From: Neodontobutis hainanensis
Taxonomy: Eukaryota > Chordata > Actinopteri > Gobiiformes > Odontobutidae
NCBI GenBank assembly: GCA_024349245.1
Contig: JALDNG010000008.1
Location: 6,923,501-6,987,500 of the forward strand
DNA length: 64,000 nt
Direction of reading: 5' to 3'
Shown: one piece after another, positions 23,643 to 36,761 of the stretch
Position numbering within the stretch: position 1 is the first letter of the stretch
How the letters are laid out: each line of letters starts with the position of its first letter
Made by a program: the position numbers and the translations under genes
The notes under the pieces: generated by a model
What the model saw: the letters and a program-made list of their open reading frames with translations, nothing else
Database searches by the model: none
What the model was told of the DNA's origin: nothing

Positions 23643-23899
23643 GTGAGTGTGTGTTTAGGGTTTAAGGTCCTTTTTTTTACTAAAAACAAAAAGTAACTGA
23701 CAGTTGAAACACTAACCTTAAAAAGTCTTTAAACTAAAAATGAACTAGAATCTGTGATGTGGATGAACAGTGCTTCTAGTACATTGCATAGTGTTTTTGT
23801 CAACGTGGATTATCATTGTGTCTAAGAATGAACTGACTGTATTTGTCTCTCAGCTCATACTGGTGCACATGTTGATTTGTTTTGTTAAACAAATTTCAG

Positions 23900-23980
23900 G
23901 TCCAACACACCCGTCTGCAGGTCCCTTTGGTCACCCACACCACCATCCAGGAAACTTCCTTACCCCAGCCTCTCACTTAG
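23900..23980 (+). CDS. auts2: auts2 exon, Pro/His-rich (GPFGHPHHHPGNFLTPASHL)
   Basis: The exon has acceptor AAATTTCAG and donor TTAG|GTATTC. It completes a Gly codon, reads PTHPSAGPFGHPHHHPGN, then FLTPASHL, and carries one base forward. The phases agree with both neighbours. Confidence 0.93.
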   Translation, partial: VQHTRLQVPLVTHTTIQETSLPQPLT

Positions 23981-24056
23981 GTATTCATCTGGACCTTTTT
24001 GAACCAAACATACGGCTTTTGACTTCACTGGCTCATGAGTTGTCTTGTTTGTACAG

Positions 24057-24140
24057 AGCCTTTCAGTCGGCCTCCATCCTTTGGAGGACTGGGCACCCTC
24101 AGTTCAACAGCCTTTGGAGGACTGGGAAATCCAGCACTAA
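24057..24140 (+). CDS. auts2: auts2 exon encoding EPFSRPPSFGGLG...AFGGLGNPAL
   Basis: The acceptor is TTGTACAG and the donor CTAA|GTGAGT. The exon reads EPFSRPPSFGGLGTLSST, then AFGGLGNPAL. The FGGLG block is doubled. Only a 76-bp intron separates it from the previous exon, and the phases agree with both neighbours. Confidence 0.92.
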   Translation, partial: SLSVGLHPLEDWAPSVQQPLEDWEIQH

Positions 24141-24573
24141 GTGAGTTTCATCTTCACGACACAAACATATTATTTGCTGCCTTTTGAAAATGCACCAAGT
24201 TCAAATTCTCTCTGGGCTTCATAAAAGTCACATGAATTAGAGAGAAATGAAGTACAATGCACAACACCTGTGCAAAAAGACAAATCTGGGCTGATTCAAA
24301 TGGAATGGAATGGTCGAGGGGGTGTAGGAAAATTATCTGAGGTTAAACTACACTGTGGAGCTATGAAATGCAAAAACCTCACCTTTAGACATTTGGCATC
24401 CTTGTGCAGAAATACCATCCTTTTCACTTTTCAGATGAAAAGATGAAATGTGTTGGTAGGTTGGGTGAAAGTACTTAAAGCATGGATTACAAGTGGTATG
24501 TATAATTTAAAATGTGTTCAAATACGCATTTAACTTGTGTTCTGTGATTTTCCACGTGTTGAATCCCTAACAG
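24141..24573 (+). other. auts2 intron
   Basis: This 433-bp intron runs from GTGAGT to CCCTAACAG. Nothing else was seen. Confidence 0.75.
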
Positions 24574-24808
24574 CGGCAAATTCAATGTTCGGCCATAAAG
24601 ATGGCCCCAACACACAGACGCACTTCAATAGCAGTAACAGTGGCCCTCAGGAGCCATGGAACCGTCTACACCGCACACCCCCATCATTCCCTACACCCCC
24701 GCCCTGGCTCAAACCTGGAGAGTCAGAGAGGAGCGCCTCGGTCAGCTCGCACGAGAGGGACAGAGACTCCGATAAAAGGGACTCTTTGGGCAAAGACGAC
24801 AAAGACAG
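24574..24808 (+). CDS. auts2: auts2 exon encoding NRLHRTPPSFPTPPPWLKPG region
   Basis: The exon completes a Thr codon, then reads ANSMFGHKDGPNTQTHFN and EPWNRLHRTPPSFPTPPPW. It ends with a charged Asp/Arg/Lys/Ser-rich tract whose last residues are GKDDKDR. The donor ACAG|GTAAAG leaves two bases. The order and motifs match AUTS2. Confidence 0.95.
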
Positions 24809-24898
24809 GTAAAGAACTAATCAGTGCTTCTCGATGATGCAGACAGTCGAGGCTGTGGAATTTATGAAGGGTGTCTCATATTCATAATGTCTTTCTAG

Positions 24899-26082
24899 GG
24901 ACTCTGTTGAAAAGCGTCACGCAAGCCATCCTTCCCCAGTGTCCGTGACTTCAATGGGCGCTCTGAGCCACAGCCGACCTCCTGAGCCCCATAGAAACCC
25001 CCTGCCCCCCTCATCTGGGGACCCTCATAGAGACAAGGACAAGGCCAAAGACAGGGAACACTCAGATTCGTGGAAAGAGGTTAGCACAGATGAGCACAAG
25101 CTCAAAGACAGCCAGCACAGTGACAAGGACACTCCTGTCATTCACGACAGCCGGACGTCCGAGGACAAAGCCTCTAGCAGAAGCTCGGCATCACCTTATG
25201 TGCGGCAGACGAGTCTGGAGCGACCCAACGGAGGCCTGAGTCGGGACGTCCTGGAGAAAAAAGACCAGACTTATGAGCACCAAAAAGAACAGTGAGGTCA
25301 AAGTCAAAGAAGAGAGGAAAGAGGAACAGGAGGGGGCCACAGAGAGGGCCCCCTCCACACCAAACCTCCACCCGCCTTCCTCCATGCCCCTCCCCATGGC
25401 CATGCCCGGGGTACATCCCATCAACAGCATCAGCAGTCTGGACAGAACTCGAGTAGTGGCACCATTTATGGGCATCAGTCCCATCCCAGGAGCTGAACGC
25501 TTTCCCTACCCTGCCTTCCACTGGGACCCCATGCGGGACCCCTACAGAGGCCTGGACATTCACAGACGGGACCCCCTGGCCAGAGAACTGTTGCTGAGGA
25601 ATGAGCCTCTAAGCCGACTGGCTGCTCCCCGTCTATATGAGGCAGAGCGCTCATACCGGGACCGGGAACCCCACGACTTCAACCGGGACCACCACCCTCT
25701 GGGCCTGGAGCAGCGCAGGGACCCGGAGCGGATCCCTCTGGATGAACGGGATCGCCTCAACATGCTCAGAGAGGAGTATGAGCATGGTCGCCTGCCTCCA
25801 ATGCACCACCCTGCCCTTGACGGACACCTACCACACCCTGCCCCCGGGCTAATAGCCCCGGGACTTCCCAGCATGCACTACTCCAGAGTGAGCCCTTCAG
25901 CAGTAGCAGCAGCGACTGCACACCAGAACGGTATTCTGAACAAATCAGTCGCTACAGCCTCGCTTAGCGCCCCGCCACCACTCATCCCCTCACTGGGCCG
26001 GCCTGGCTCTCCCAGACGGACTACCCCCCTGGCCCCTGACATTAGAGACAGACCGGCCCACAAAGACATCGAGGCACGGTGA
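24899..26082 (+). CDS. auts2: auts2 last coding exon with a frame break near 25280
   Basis: The acceptor is TCTTTCTAG. The exon reads RDSVEKRHASHPSPVSV, a charged low-complexity segment and SPYVRQTSLERPNG. In that frame a TGA follows at 25293-25295, directly after TYEHQKEQ. The AUTS2-like reading (KKNSEVKVKEERKEE, then MNSISSLDRTR-like INSISSLDRTR, FMGISP, FPYPAFHWDP, LDIHRRDPL and the end KDIEAR) continues in the next frame from about 25276. The net change is one extra base or two missing, in the CACCAAAAAG stretch. Taken literally, about 262 C-terminal residues are lost. A homopolymer indel in the assembly is most likely. The terminal TGA at 26080 overlaps a GTGAGT donor-like word. Confidence 0.92.
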
Positions 26083-26700
26083 GTGTAGCCTCGGGACTCT
26101 CAGCCCCTGTGCCTCAGATCACTGAACTCACACCCAGCACTTAGTTTCGGGCAAAGCAAGACTGTAACATAGCTGTGAATAACTTCTGTGGGAACGACAT
26201 GCCCATGCACTCTGTCGTTTTTGTATAAAAACAGACAATAATCTGAAAACAAGGACGTTTTCCCTGTTTGTTCCAGCGTTTTGTTTGCATTCTTTCTCTG
26301 ATGAGGTTGGTCCAGTTGGAGGATGGATCAGTTTGGAATGTACAGGTACTATTAGCACTGACAGCAGTGTGTAGATAATATGTACAGTTGCTGTTCTCAC
26401 TCTGTATGGTACAAATATGCAAAAGAATGTTTTGAAAGCTTTACTTTAAACAAATGTAAATAGAGGAGTACTGAGGTGCTGATTCAGAATGTGCTTTTAG
26501 CTATACATTTTATTTGTTTTGGTTGATGCAGCTGATTAATATTGACTATTCTAAAAAACCCATATTCAACTATGCAAAAGATTTCTAGGCTCCCTTTCTG
26601 AAAGCTGGCCTTCACACCACAACTGACTGTGTACCAACAAACAAGTATTCTCCCCACAACCCAGACGCCTAATAACGTGTCGACTGAAATAAACTGATGT
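26083..26700 (+). other. auts2: auts2 3' UTR, with a candidate poly(A) signal at 26688
   Basis: The sequence after the KDIEAR stop becomes AT-rich and non-coding. The first AATAAA on the + strand that I note is at 26688-26693. Mammalian AUTS2 has a 3' UTR longer than 1 kb, so the true end may lie further on, up to about 27.4 kb. The end given here is only the first plausible one. Confidence 0.35.
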
Positions 26701-29700
26701 CAACTGGGGAAAAAAGTAAATGCAAAAATGTTTTAAAAATGATTATCTCAAATGTGCTAATTGTGGTGACAATCCCAGAAACTCCAGTGTTACATGTTTA
26801 AAGATTTCCAATGGCAATAGTTTAAATTGAATAATCCAAGGATGTTTTTTTTTTTAAGCAGTTGGGTTCTGGGGAGAATCCCGCACAGTGAACCCTATTA
26901 CAGCTCATTTGCCCTGTTGAAGGAGTGTAAAGTACATTTTGGGAATAGGTTCTGTTGGTCAGTGTATTCAAGTGCTTCCCTAAGTTATTGTATCTTCAAA
27001 ATCAAAAGACAAAAAAAGCTATGGACAGTTTGTTTCTAATGAGCAGAGATCTATTTTAGTAGTTCACTGAAGGTTTAGTTGTGCGCTTTAAACTCTGTGA
27101 TATCATGTTGTGCAGTGTTTTTTATCCAACATAAACTCGTCCACCCGGAGCCATAGTGATTAGTTGATGCGTATTGCAAAAAGATTGAGAAACTTTTTGC
27201 TGTTTATTATGTACAGGAAAAAAAATAACTCTTTCTAGATCGTGTACAAAAATAAGAAAAAATTAAGCGACTGAATCTTCAGCATGCTCCTCATTTAAAC
27301 TTGTGTTATGTAAATTGTGCCATGTTATTAAAAAAATGTGTACTAACCCTGTCTTTGGCTTATTTCTGCAAGCACCTCAAGGAACTATACAAAACATCAC
27401 GGACACTTAGGAGCTTGATGACTTTTCACATTGTGCTCATAACACATGATAAATTTCCGAAAGACAGCTGCAGCTCCACATCATTAAGTATATGAGCTGC
27501 CTGAGGGAAGCACGCACCATTAAAGCTCAGCGCTTGTCTGTAGCAGCACGTGATGACTGAGGATTAAATGGAAGTCACAGTAAAAACGTGAAAACATAAA
27601 AACATTATCCATCACACAATATCAAAAGCTTGGTTCAAATAAGATGCTTTTAAACAGCAGCGGCCTTCACTGGTGAACCCCTGCCATGGGACCTGTGCAT
27701 CAGACAGAGGATGTGCGAGTTACTGATGCTCCCGTCAAACTGAATGAGCACAACATTGGTGCAACCATTTTCTGATTGATGTTTAATGCCAGAGCACTCA
27801 GGTCACGCTTCATCTTTGGCTCAACTTCTTCAGGGACAAACTGGATTGTGACAAGGCCAGCAGGCAGCAGTTAAGTCTTTCCGTCAGCAGAGGGCGCTAT
27901 ACGGCTACAGATCCAGACCAGGAGTCAACGTAATCAACGTTCAATGCGTTCACGTTGTGTCTATTGTGCCAGATTTCTGTTAGACTGTCTGCACACATTT
28001 TCAGTTGAATGTCTCCTGCTTATACCAGCTTTTTAGTTGAGCTTTAATTATTCTTTCAGTCAAACCAGAATTTGACAATTAACTCAATTTGTTACCAGCC
28101 AGTGAGGGCTGATACAAAAAGGCCACACTGGATTTTTCCCATTAGACACATCTCAGAGCGTCAAAACCAGAGCTATTGAGTCTTGCATGTACCAGAGAAT
28201 TGGAGGAGTTGACCAAAAACAGCAATCCAAAAGTTATTTAAATAAATTTTCTGAAATCCGAGAGCAGAATGAGGACAATTAGAGCAAACACCACTGAGTG
28301 AGGCTCAGAAATGGACTTATTCTCTCAGAGCAACAGAAGAGGCACTTGTAAATAATGAGGTCTGACAGCAGGATGCCCGATGGGCTTCTCGTGCAAATGG
28401 AATCCAGTGAATGTCTTTATGAAACTACACTAACATCTGTCAGAGCAGAGAAAACAAGACAGTGTTTGATGATTTAATGATTCTAGTTGACCTGCAACAG
28501 CACATAGTTCAGAAAAGTTAAAAAATCTTTTTCTGTTTTGTGTTAAAACTCATCAAATATATACATTATAAAGCATATAGTAACTATTTTACTAAACTAT
28601 TTAAATAATGAGCTGAGACTGACTATTTAAAAGAACACTATGTTAGAATTTAAACACAAACTCATTGAAATCACTAGAATAAATAGAACTTCCTAGAGCC
28701 TGGTATCTGTCAGTTAAATACTGCGGGCCATTACACAACACAAGGTGGCATCAGAGCCTCTCAGACAGACAGCACAAATGGTTTATGAGGAGTGTCAGTG
28801 ATGGCTGCAGGTTGTACAGTGTGCACATCCTCTTCAGCCCTGGAGAGTGGAACTAGTCAGGCAGGTTGACTTCCTATGACCAGCAGTGTGTGGCATTTGT
28901 CTTGACATAAATGTGTCGTCGCAGCATGCTGACAAACAGGAAGAGTGGCATGACACTCCTTGGGTGACTTGGTCTTGTGTTTGTGCTCAAATAAAGACAG
29001 TCCTTGTGCAGCAGCTGTCCGTATTCTCTGGCAGTGTCTCATACGCTGTGGCGCACCTCTGGAAGATCACATGACAAGAGCAAACAGGAACATCTGATGC
29101 CTTAATGACACGGTAAACCAAGTCTGTCCCACAAATATTTAGAGAGTATATCCTGGAACAGAATGATGTCACCTACAGAGACACAGAAATAATTATGAGG
29201 GAATCTTCTCAACACTGACAATCTTTCTAATCACATCCAAACAAGCGTGCACAGGCGCTCCTAAAAATACTCTCCTGTTTGGAAATGGGAAGGCTTCCCA
29301 TTCTCGGTGGTGTAGCTGTCTCCTGAGAAAAATCCCATAAACCTATAAACACAGGCCTTGCAGAGCTGCTGTCGGGTTTGTGTTTTTTGATTTTGCTGGG
29401 ATTAAGTTGATGCTCACACAAAGATAATTCGTTTAGCATCAGTTAAATCATATAGAGGTGGTATTAACTGATGATGGAGGGAGCCTTCTGTTAAAGCTGG
29501 TCTCAAAATAAGAACTGTTCTAAGAGCACACAGTGGACACAGCTATCGACTTAAGCTCCTAAAATGAACATTATACTGTTCATACGCAGTAATCCTTCCC
29601 TGAACTGACTGCTCTGAAGAGTAAAAATAAAGATGAGCTGGAGCCATATGTGTTCACAAGAAACACCAAAAAAACGATTGGCTTAAAGCAGAATGTAAAT

Positions 29701-32700
29701 ATATCCTGACACCAGGTTCAGGAGGCCAGTCGGAACTGTTTTCTTGACAATAATGGATTCCTTTGATCCTCCCACATCAGTAGGCCTACTCATACAGTAC
29801 ATGTTGTTGCTAAAGGAGAGCGTTACTCATGCTTCTGGCCTGACAGAGGATAAAGATGGACTGTTTGTTCTGGATGTAACAGTCTCCTGCACAGTCTGTC
29901 CGTTCTTTCTATGGTTTCTCGTGGTTAATTTCTTACTTTTCCTTTGTATTTAATTACCCCGACAGAGGGTCTAAAGACAAGAGGGGTGGTCTGCAACTGT
30001 TGAAGGAAAAAAAATACAAAATTAAAAACAAGTATACAATTACTGGATCTCAACACGTCACACAAATTGTTGTTACCTGAATGCACGCTGTGTCAACATT
30101 CCCACAGCAGCTGGAGAAAAACACTTGACTGTGGGCAGGGATGGAAACAAGGAGTGCTCACACAAAGCCACGACCTTCAAAGACAATAAATACAAAGGAA
30201 GAGCGGGAACAACAACAGGCTCCTTTACAAAAGATTCAGACAAACTCTTACAGTGTTCAGTGTACATCGATGAGCCCAGTCGAAGGCTTAGTTCACCTGC
30301 TACACCTGACAAGACAGCATTAATAAAACTAAATATCATTAGGATTTATTAGCCTAGGTGAATATTGTTAAGGCCCGAGATCGATCTGAGCCAGACACAC
30401 ACAAGGAGATTTATTGACTAACGCAGACAAAAATAACATACTGATGATTAACGATGATGGTCAAACATCACTAAACATGAATGTGAAGCAAATAATCTCT
30501 ATTGAATCTCAGGCAGCGTTGAAAAGGTAACTCCAGGTAACTTTGCTCAAATAAGGTTTACAATTATGAAAGAGCATTCCAGGGAAAATTAAAGCACATT
30601 TATGTGAGCAGTGAATATGTACCATGTAATAGTTTAGTCCTCTGTGAGCCTCGTCTGGTTTATATGAATGCATTAACTTTTATTTGGGCCAATTACAACA
30701 TTTTTTCACAAAACAAAAAAAGTTAACTTTATACAGACTTCGGTTCAATATAAATAAAGAGCTCTCACTGTGTCTCTCTGTAGACCCTCTGTTTATCACC
30801 TCTACAATCATTCTGGAAAATACTTGACAGTATCAGAAAACACTGGATTTTCATTTGGGAATGATAATCCAGTGTTTCCTGCAGAGATATGCCACTTTTG
30901 CTGTGAGCGCAGAATCCAACAGGGGGTGTACTGGAGCCTATTAAACTGAAATGACACAACCATCTTTGCTCAAAGTGTTACATCTGAGCTCTCCAGTCTC
31001 ATCTATTCCTTACAACACCAGTCAAATATAATAGAACAATATCAACTGTATATTGTTTAGCCCACTTTTCGAGGCCTTAAGTAAATGGACAACGGGAAGT
31101 AACTTGACTTCTAACTCCAACAAAAAAAGCAGGAGAAGGTCAGGAGGGATGCAAATGAAAGGATTGTATTTGATGTGTGTTAAATGTGTGTTGATGCAGG
31201 TGCGTTGGTTGTAAGGAATATTAACATGTTAAATACCTTGAAGTAAAATATACACAGTTTGTACATATGCTCAATAAAAGAGCAAGACTGTAAATGACTT
31301 GAAGGTGAGGCTTTTTAAGTGTTGACAGCTTCACATTCAGCTTGCATGGTTTACTTAGCCCAACACTAGTGTCCAGACAGGTTTAGTTGAGTTTGGCTCA
31401 ATACACTATATACACTTCAGAAAAATGAATGTAGCAGAAGTAGATAGATGTATGTTTGATAAACCACATTCAACGTAATACACTTAAAGAAAGAATCTCA
31501 TGAAAGTGCCATATTTTCCCAAACACTGTAGCATATAGAATTATCTTTGTTCTACTGTGCACCTACACACTGACAGCTGGGCGGCTGCATGAACAGAGGA
31601 CTGTCTGTGAAGATGGCCGAACGTACGTGTCCAGCATGAAGACGAGACCTTGTCTAATTGCCTTTCTTGAAATAGCTTCAGGTGGGGGTGTGGTTGCAGA
31701 AGGGGTTACCCCATCTTGTAAAATGACTACCGTGACCTTTGCCCCCACTGTGGCCACTCAGGGTGATGCTCCCTCACGTGGACACAAACCTGGGCTAATG
31801 CACCAACACACGAGGGAGCGTCTCGCAGTACGATCTATCACTAACATGGCTCTGGTGATAATAGAGATGACCCCAATCATCAGAGGAAGGAAAAAGGGAA
31901 ACAGAGCCTACTCTCTTGCCAAGGCTACGTTTTATTGCTGGCCTCCATTGTACCCCCCCGATGACATGGCATTGGAGGCTGATCACCTATAATAGAGTCT
32001 GGGAGAGCAGCAGATTAAAAGTACAAATCACATTGTAAATGACTGAGCTGTAGCGAGAGTAACCTCCGTCTTGGAGTGCAAAATTTGAAACTACAGGGCT
32101 TCCATATTTCCATTCTCACAGCTTGACTCATCTAAGAAAATAGATAACAAAGGATAAAAAGAACTGGGGGCCCTGCTCCACTGTGAGAGGGGATATTAAG
32201 CCAGGTGTGCCTAGATCTGAGCCTCCTTTCTGTCTCCTTTCTTTTCTCCTTTAGTGCCAGATGGAAGGAGGTTGAAGAGCAACTCTAATGAAGTTAATTT
32301 CCCCATGAGCAGGGTGTCTCTTGTGGAAAGGAGCAAAGTGCTGCGCTCTATTTTGCTCACACCACACGCAATGATTCCTGCTACTGAAGAAAATGTCACA
32401 TCCGCTGATGAGCGTCATCTCACTGATCCATGCAGCTCAGCAGACAAAGTCCCCCAGAGAGAGCAGGGTCTTAAAATAACACAGCGTTCTTGGACCGAGC
32501 ATAATCTCAGCGTGTATCCACCGTGGCTCTGTGGTTCTCCCTAGAGCGCAAGGGGAAGGTCATTCATCAAAAGTCACGTATTAGTCATTGAAATGTGAAC
32601 AGCATGAGGCAGAAAAAGTGACCCAAGTCAATGCTGAGATCCAACCAGCTGAGAGGTCAGCCTTAAAAGAGGACTCCATATCGACCAAACGAAAGAGGAG

Positions 32701-34690
32701 AGGTGGGGGTCCTGTGGAGTACTACACCAGACTGGGAGATCGAAGACAGACGAATGAGTGTACAGCAGCAAGCTAAGCCTCGTAGGGAATTGGGTCTGTC
32801 TGAGGTTGTAGCAGACAGTGGGATGAATGGATCCACACAAGAACCTCAGCTTTACAACAAGCAGCTTGTTCAAGGCGATCCATGGTTGAGTGCCATCAGT
32901 GTTTGCCTGGTGACACATTGATGATGTGCCTTCTTTTCACAATCCTTCTCATCTGACAGGGCCCGACGACTGTGTATTTAAAGTTCAAACTGTCAGTTTT
33001 AATTTAGGGGAATTTACAGAGGGGTTAGTGGCTTCGATGAATGAACTACAGGGTTGACTCTACACTTCTTTACACAGCTTGATAGAGTTGAAAATATAAG
33101 CCAAGAGGGAACGGTTCCAACTCTTCAGTCATTCATCCGCTGTGGCTGTAAAAGCTTACATTCACAACATAATCTGTTATTTTACATTGAAAGTGCTAAG
33201 AGCATGCACCCAAATGTTAATGTACTGCTGTGCCATTGGAGATGATGGAGCTCACCGTTCATGCATATGCATATTCCACCATCCTACTCCCCCCAGAATA
33301 ACCCAGCAACCCTCTCCAACCTGACTGAGGTTTCTAAAAACGGCAAAAAGCTCAACGTCTGTGACAGCAGACATCACAGTGGAGGAGAGCGACTTTGATG
33401 AGGCCAATGCTTTTAGAGGCCTCTTTTGTTAGCGGGAAGCGAATCATGCTTTACAAGATAAATCATCCAGCTAGCAGCCAGCTTAGACTGTGTACAACCT
33501 GATAAGGTTGCCAAGGAAACCTTCCTAGAGAGCCAATGAGCACTCTTCGCCATACCAACCTGCTTGATCTGTGCAAACAATTAATACCAAAGCCAGGGAA
33601 AAGGGAGGGAGACAGGGACGTGGGAGGCAGCCACAAATCCCCAGGTGCTTAGTAAAACATCATCCATGTGACAAGAGGCAAAAATTTCACAAATGGATAT
33701 TGGCCTGGAGGACACTGAGGGTCATGGAATATTAATTCAGTGAGAGAACATTTAGTGTTAAGTCCATGAATCGAATCTGCACGAAAGCAGTAGAGCACAT
33801 TGCCAATGTTGTTTTAGAAAAGTGCCATTACATCCCTTCATATGCATTTGTAGGACAGTTGTGATTGTTCTGTATCACTGCAGCTGAGCAGAACTCCCCG
33901 TGTGCAGGGCTGGTGGGGAGCCATTAGGATGTGAGTGACTTCGCCTAGCCACAGATCAATGTTCCAGGGCCCTATCCATTACTGACATCCAATTATAGCT
34001 ATGGACGTCCACTTAGCACTGCAACTAAGTGCTTTAGTCTTTTTATTGACTACCTGTCAACTGCTTGCACACAGTGGAGCTATTGACTAATAATCAGCTA
34101 TTGATCCATCCACATGTCAAGTTCCCCAGCCTGTACTAAGTATATCAAATATTGTGTGTCAGATAAACAACATATAACAGTTAAAAAGTACACAATTCGT
34201 CTCAGTCATTAACAAGGCATTAAACACTGTTCAACATACTTAAGTAGAACGCTAGATTTGTACAACTTTGATTAGTGCTGCATTGCAATAAAAGTAATTA
34301 CCCACATATTATCTAACGGAGGAAACTGTAATTAAAAAAGCAAAGTAAATGTTGGAACAAATGATCCTGATGCAACATACATACATAGTGCAGAAAAGAG
34401 AGTCAAAAGGCGTACGAGATGAGTGGATGGTGTAAGTTTGTAACCTCTTGCTGGATGACCCAGGTTAACAACCTTTGCATGTTTATGCTAGGGCTGACTG
34501 AAGAGCATTGACCATGGCAGGCAGTGACAGCGCTGCCTGCTTCATTGATTAATTACAATCATTAAACTGTTAGAAAGTCACCTGACCTGGTGTAAGGGGT
34601 GGAACACACTGGCTGATTAAAATTAATCACAGTCAAAAGGCTGCAGGGGCTACAGGCTCTGTGGAACAAGCTCCGCTAAAGAGAAGATAA
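26701..34690. other. intergenic region between auts2 and cxadr
   Basis: Apart from possible distal auts2 3' UTR at the left edge, I see no supported exon, RNA gene or mobile element in these 8 kb. Open frames up to 121 codons (for example 31627-31992 +) lack splice sites, low-complexity bias or family motifs and are treated as chance. Confidence 0.55.
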
Positions 34691-34696
34691 ATTTAA

Positions 34697-36761
34697 TTTA
34701 TTCATTAATAAAAAAAATTAAAAATAAAAGACAATTTTTACATTTATACCGTTTTATTATTTAAAAGTACAACACAAAAATACACAGAAAAAAAAAAGTT
34801 TTAAGAATATCCTCATACAATAAAAGCACACTGACTCAAAAGATACAGTTAATATTGTTAGTAGTGTTTAGAGCCTCTCTCTAAAAGCTAGTTTATCAGC
34901 AGGTGAAAGTCTAAATAAAATTCAGATGGTGCCGATCCAGACGGCAAACTCCTTACAGTTATTCACAAGTTCATTCAATAAAAGAAGTGATTTTTTTGGC
35001 CCTCATCGTCTTATTTTACTGAAGTTAATGAAGCGTTGCATTGTCAAATGTTCTACTGCTGCCAAGAGTTCTACAACTGGCACTCCTTTTAAGTCCAAAT
35101 GTCACTCAAACCACCATCCTAGAGGAGTTCCACTGTACCGGCACTGGTCTAATGTCAACCCTCAACTTTTTATATCTGCCAAGCACAGCACAGCAACAAG
35201 CATCAATATACAAGAAAAAAACAAACAAAAACAACACACACCTCATTCAGCTTCATTAGGATTAATTATTGAACCAAAATTCACATAAGTACAAACAGAG
35301 CCCTAAATGTGGACACATACACAAACAATTTAATCAAAAGTAAAAAATAAAAAAGGCTTTAAGACTGACAAGTGATAATCACCTGCAGAAGCTACAGAGA
35401 ACCCTAAATAAGAGGGATATATAGATGGAACTGGACAATGCTAATGAACGCATCATCATCATCATCAGCGGAAGTGGCTTCACACAGCTGCAGGTGTTGG
35501 ACCAGAGGATGCTACAGCACAAACTGGACAGATGCGAGGACAAGACTCAACAGGGCAAACAAGGCACGAGAGAAGTCCAGCTGCTGCACAGTGCTTCATC
35601 AGGGTCAGAGTGTGTAAGGCTAAACAAGGATTAGCATAAGGCAAACATTTATAAACTGACTACTCAGAGCTCATTTTTGAGACAGTTAAGTTCAATTTTG
35701 AGCAAGCATTTTATTGACTAGACTTACTGAAGGTATAAATCTGACTGCTGAGTTGGCCTATGGCACATTCATAACAGAAAACACAGCCGTCATAAAGAAT
35801 TTGTTTAGTTTTTTCATTTATGATGTCCACAGTTACTTTATTCTCAGATATCACATACAGTTTAGTAGATTTTTGCATTTTGGCTAACGTCAATATAAAT
35901 CTGTGTTGCCATCTTACTAATCATGTCTGTACGTGTAAATGAAACAGAAGCAGTCTTTTAGGTTGTGGCCAATTGACAGTCAAACCTAATCAGAGGTGAT
36001 TGCTCAATGAACCGTGGTGTCCAGCTGGCCCTATTATTTGCCTATAAACATTATTTTAGAGGCATGGGGGAGGGGGGTTGTTCTGTTATTTTTAAGATCA
36101 GAAAGCAATAATCCACCCAATCAGATGATTTTGTGGCATGAGCTTCCCTTCACTACCAGCCAATCCTTTTTTCCTTCAGCCCAGCTTGGAGAATACATAC
36201 AGCTGACCCAAATAGTCAATTTATACATCTACTAGTCCAAGGATTCAGATCACTTCAAATGTTAACTAAATATGACAGTGGAGGTGGTCTTTCAGATTAC
36301 ATTGGTATGCAGGCTTTCATAAACTAATGAATTTTCAATCTCACATACACTCTTCCTTCTATGTACAAATACATGGTGAACACACGACAACTTTACAGCA
36401 GGGTCCAGCTATTAAAAAAAACAACATGCATTCACTTATGTACAATATAATTTGTATATTTACCATTCTGCAGTATACGGACTACTTCATTTTCTGTGAT
36501 AAAGTCCAGAAAGTAAAATTCTATATTTGATAATAAAAAAGTTCACGTGCTCTGTTGTGATTCCAGTACAACACTTTCCAGCGCCACAGCAGAACATGTC
36601 TTCATATGGAGAATGATCTCCCAGTTGTAAATAAAGAGCTAAAAATCAGGCTGGTAAAGCCTTTCCCAGCTCCTGTACCATCTTCACTGGCTGTGTTATT
36701 CTTCATTATATCCATCCTTCTGAGGCACAGTCTCTTCTTAAAGAGGAGGTGCTAGACAATG
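34697..36761 (-). other. cxadr: probable cxadr 3' UTR
   Basis: This is AT-rich sequence downstream (on the - strand) of the cxadr stop codon. Minus-strand AATAAA signals (TTTATT on +) occur at 35710-35715, 34753-34758 and 34697-34702. Fish and mammalian cxadr have long 3' UTRs. Which signal is used cannot be read from the sequence. Confidence 0.35.

Larger units (their letters stand above)
3121..26082 (+). other. auts2: auts2 gene, C-terminal two thirds (15 exons in window)
   Basis: Fifteen exons in one orientation read as the AUTS2 protein from a middle segment to the C-terminus, which ends in KDIEAR as in AUTS2. AUTS2 is a nuclear protein that joins the PCGF5-containing PRC1 complex and recruits p300 and casein kinase 2, turning that complex into an activator in neurons. 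Landmarks here are the PPPY motif, the HX histidine repeat, FEKYPTKVDPFYRHS, KPGKWCAMHVHIAWQIYHH and NRLHRTPPSFPTPPPW. FBRSL1 is a close paralogue; the long HQHTHQHT repeat favours AUTS2. Teleosts keep auts2a and auts2b and I cannot tell which this is. The N-terminal exons lie upstream of the window. Two frame breaks (exons at 17301 and 24899) interrupt the literal reading. Confidence 0.9.

Noticed and set aside
31627..31992. 121-codon open frame in the intergenic region
   Set aside because: No recognisable motif, promoter or poly(A) context, and an overlapping opposite-strand frame of similar quality.
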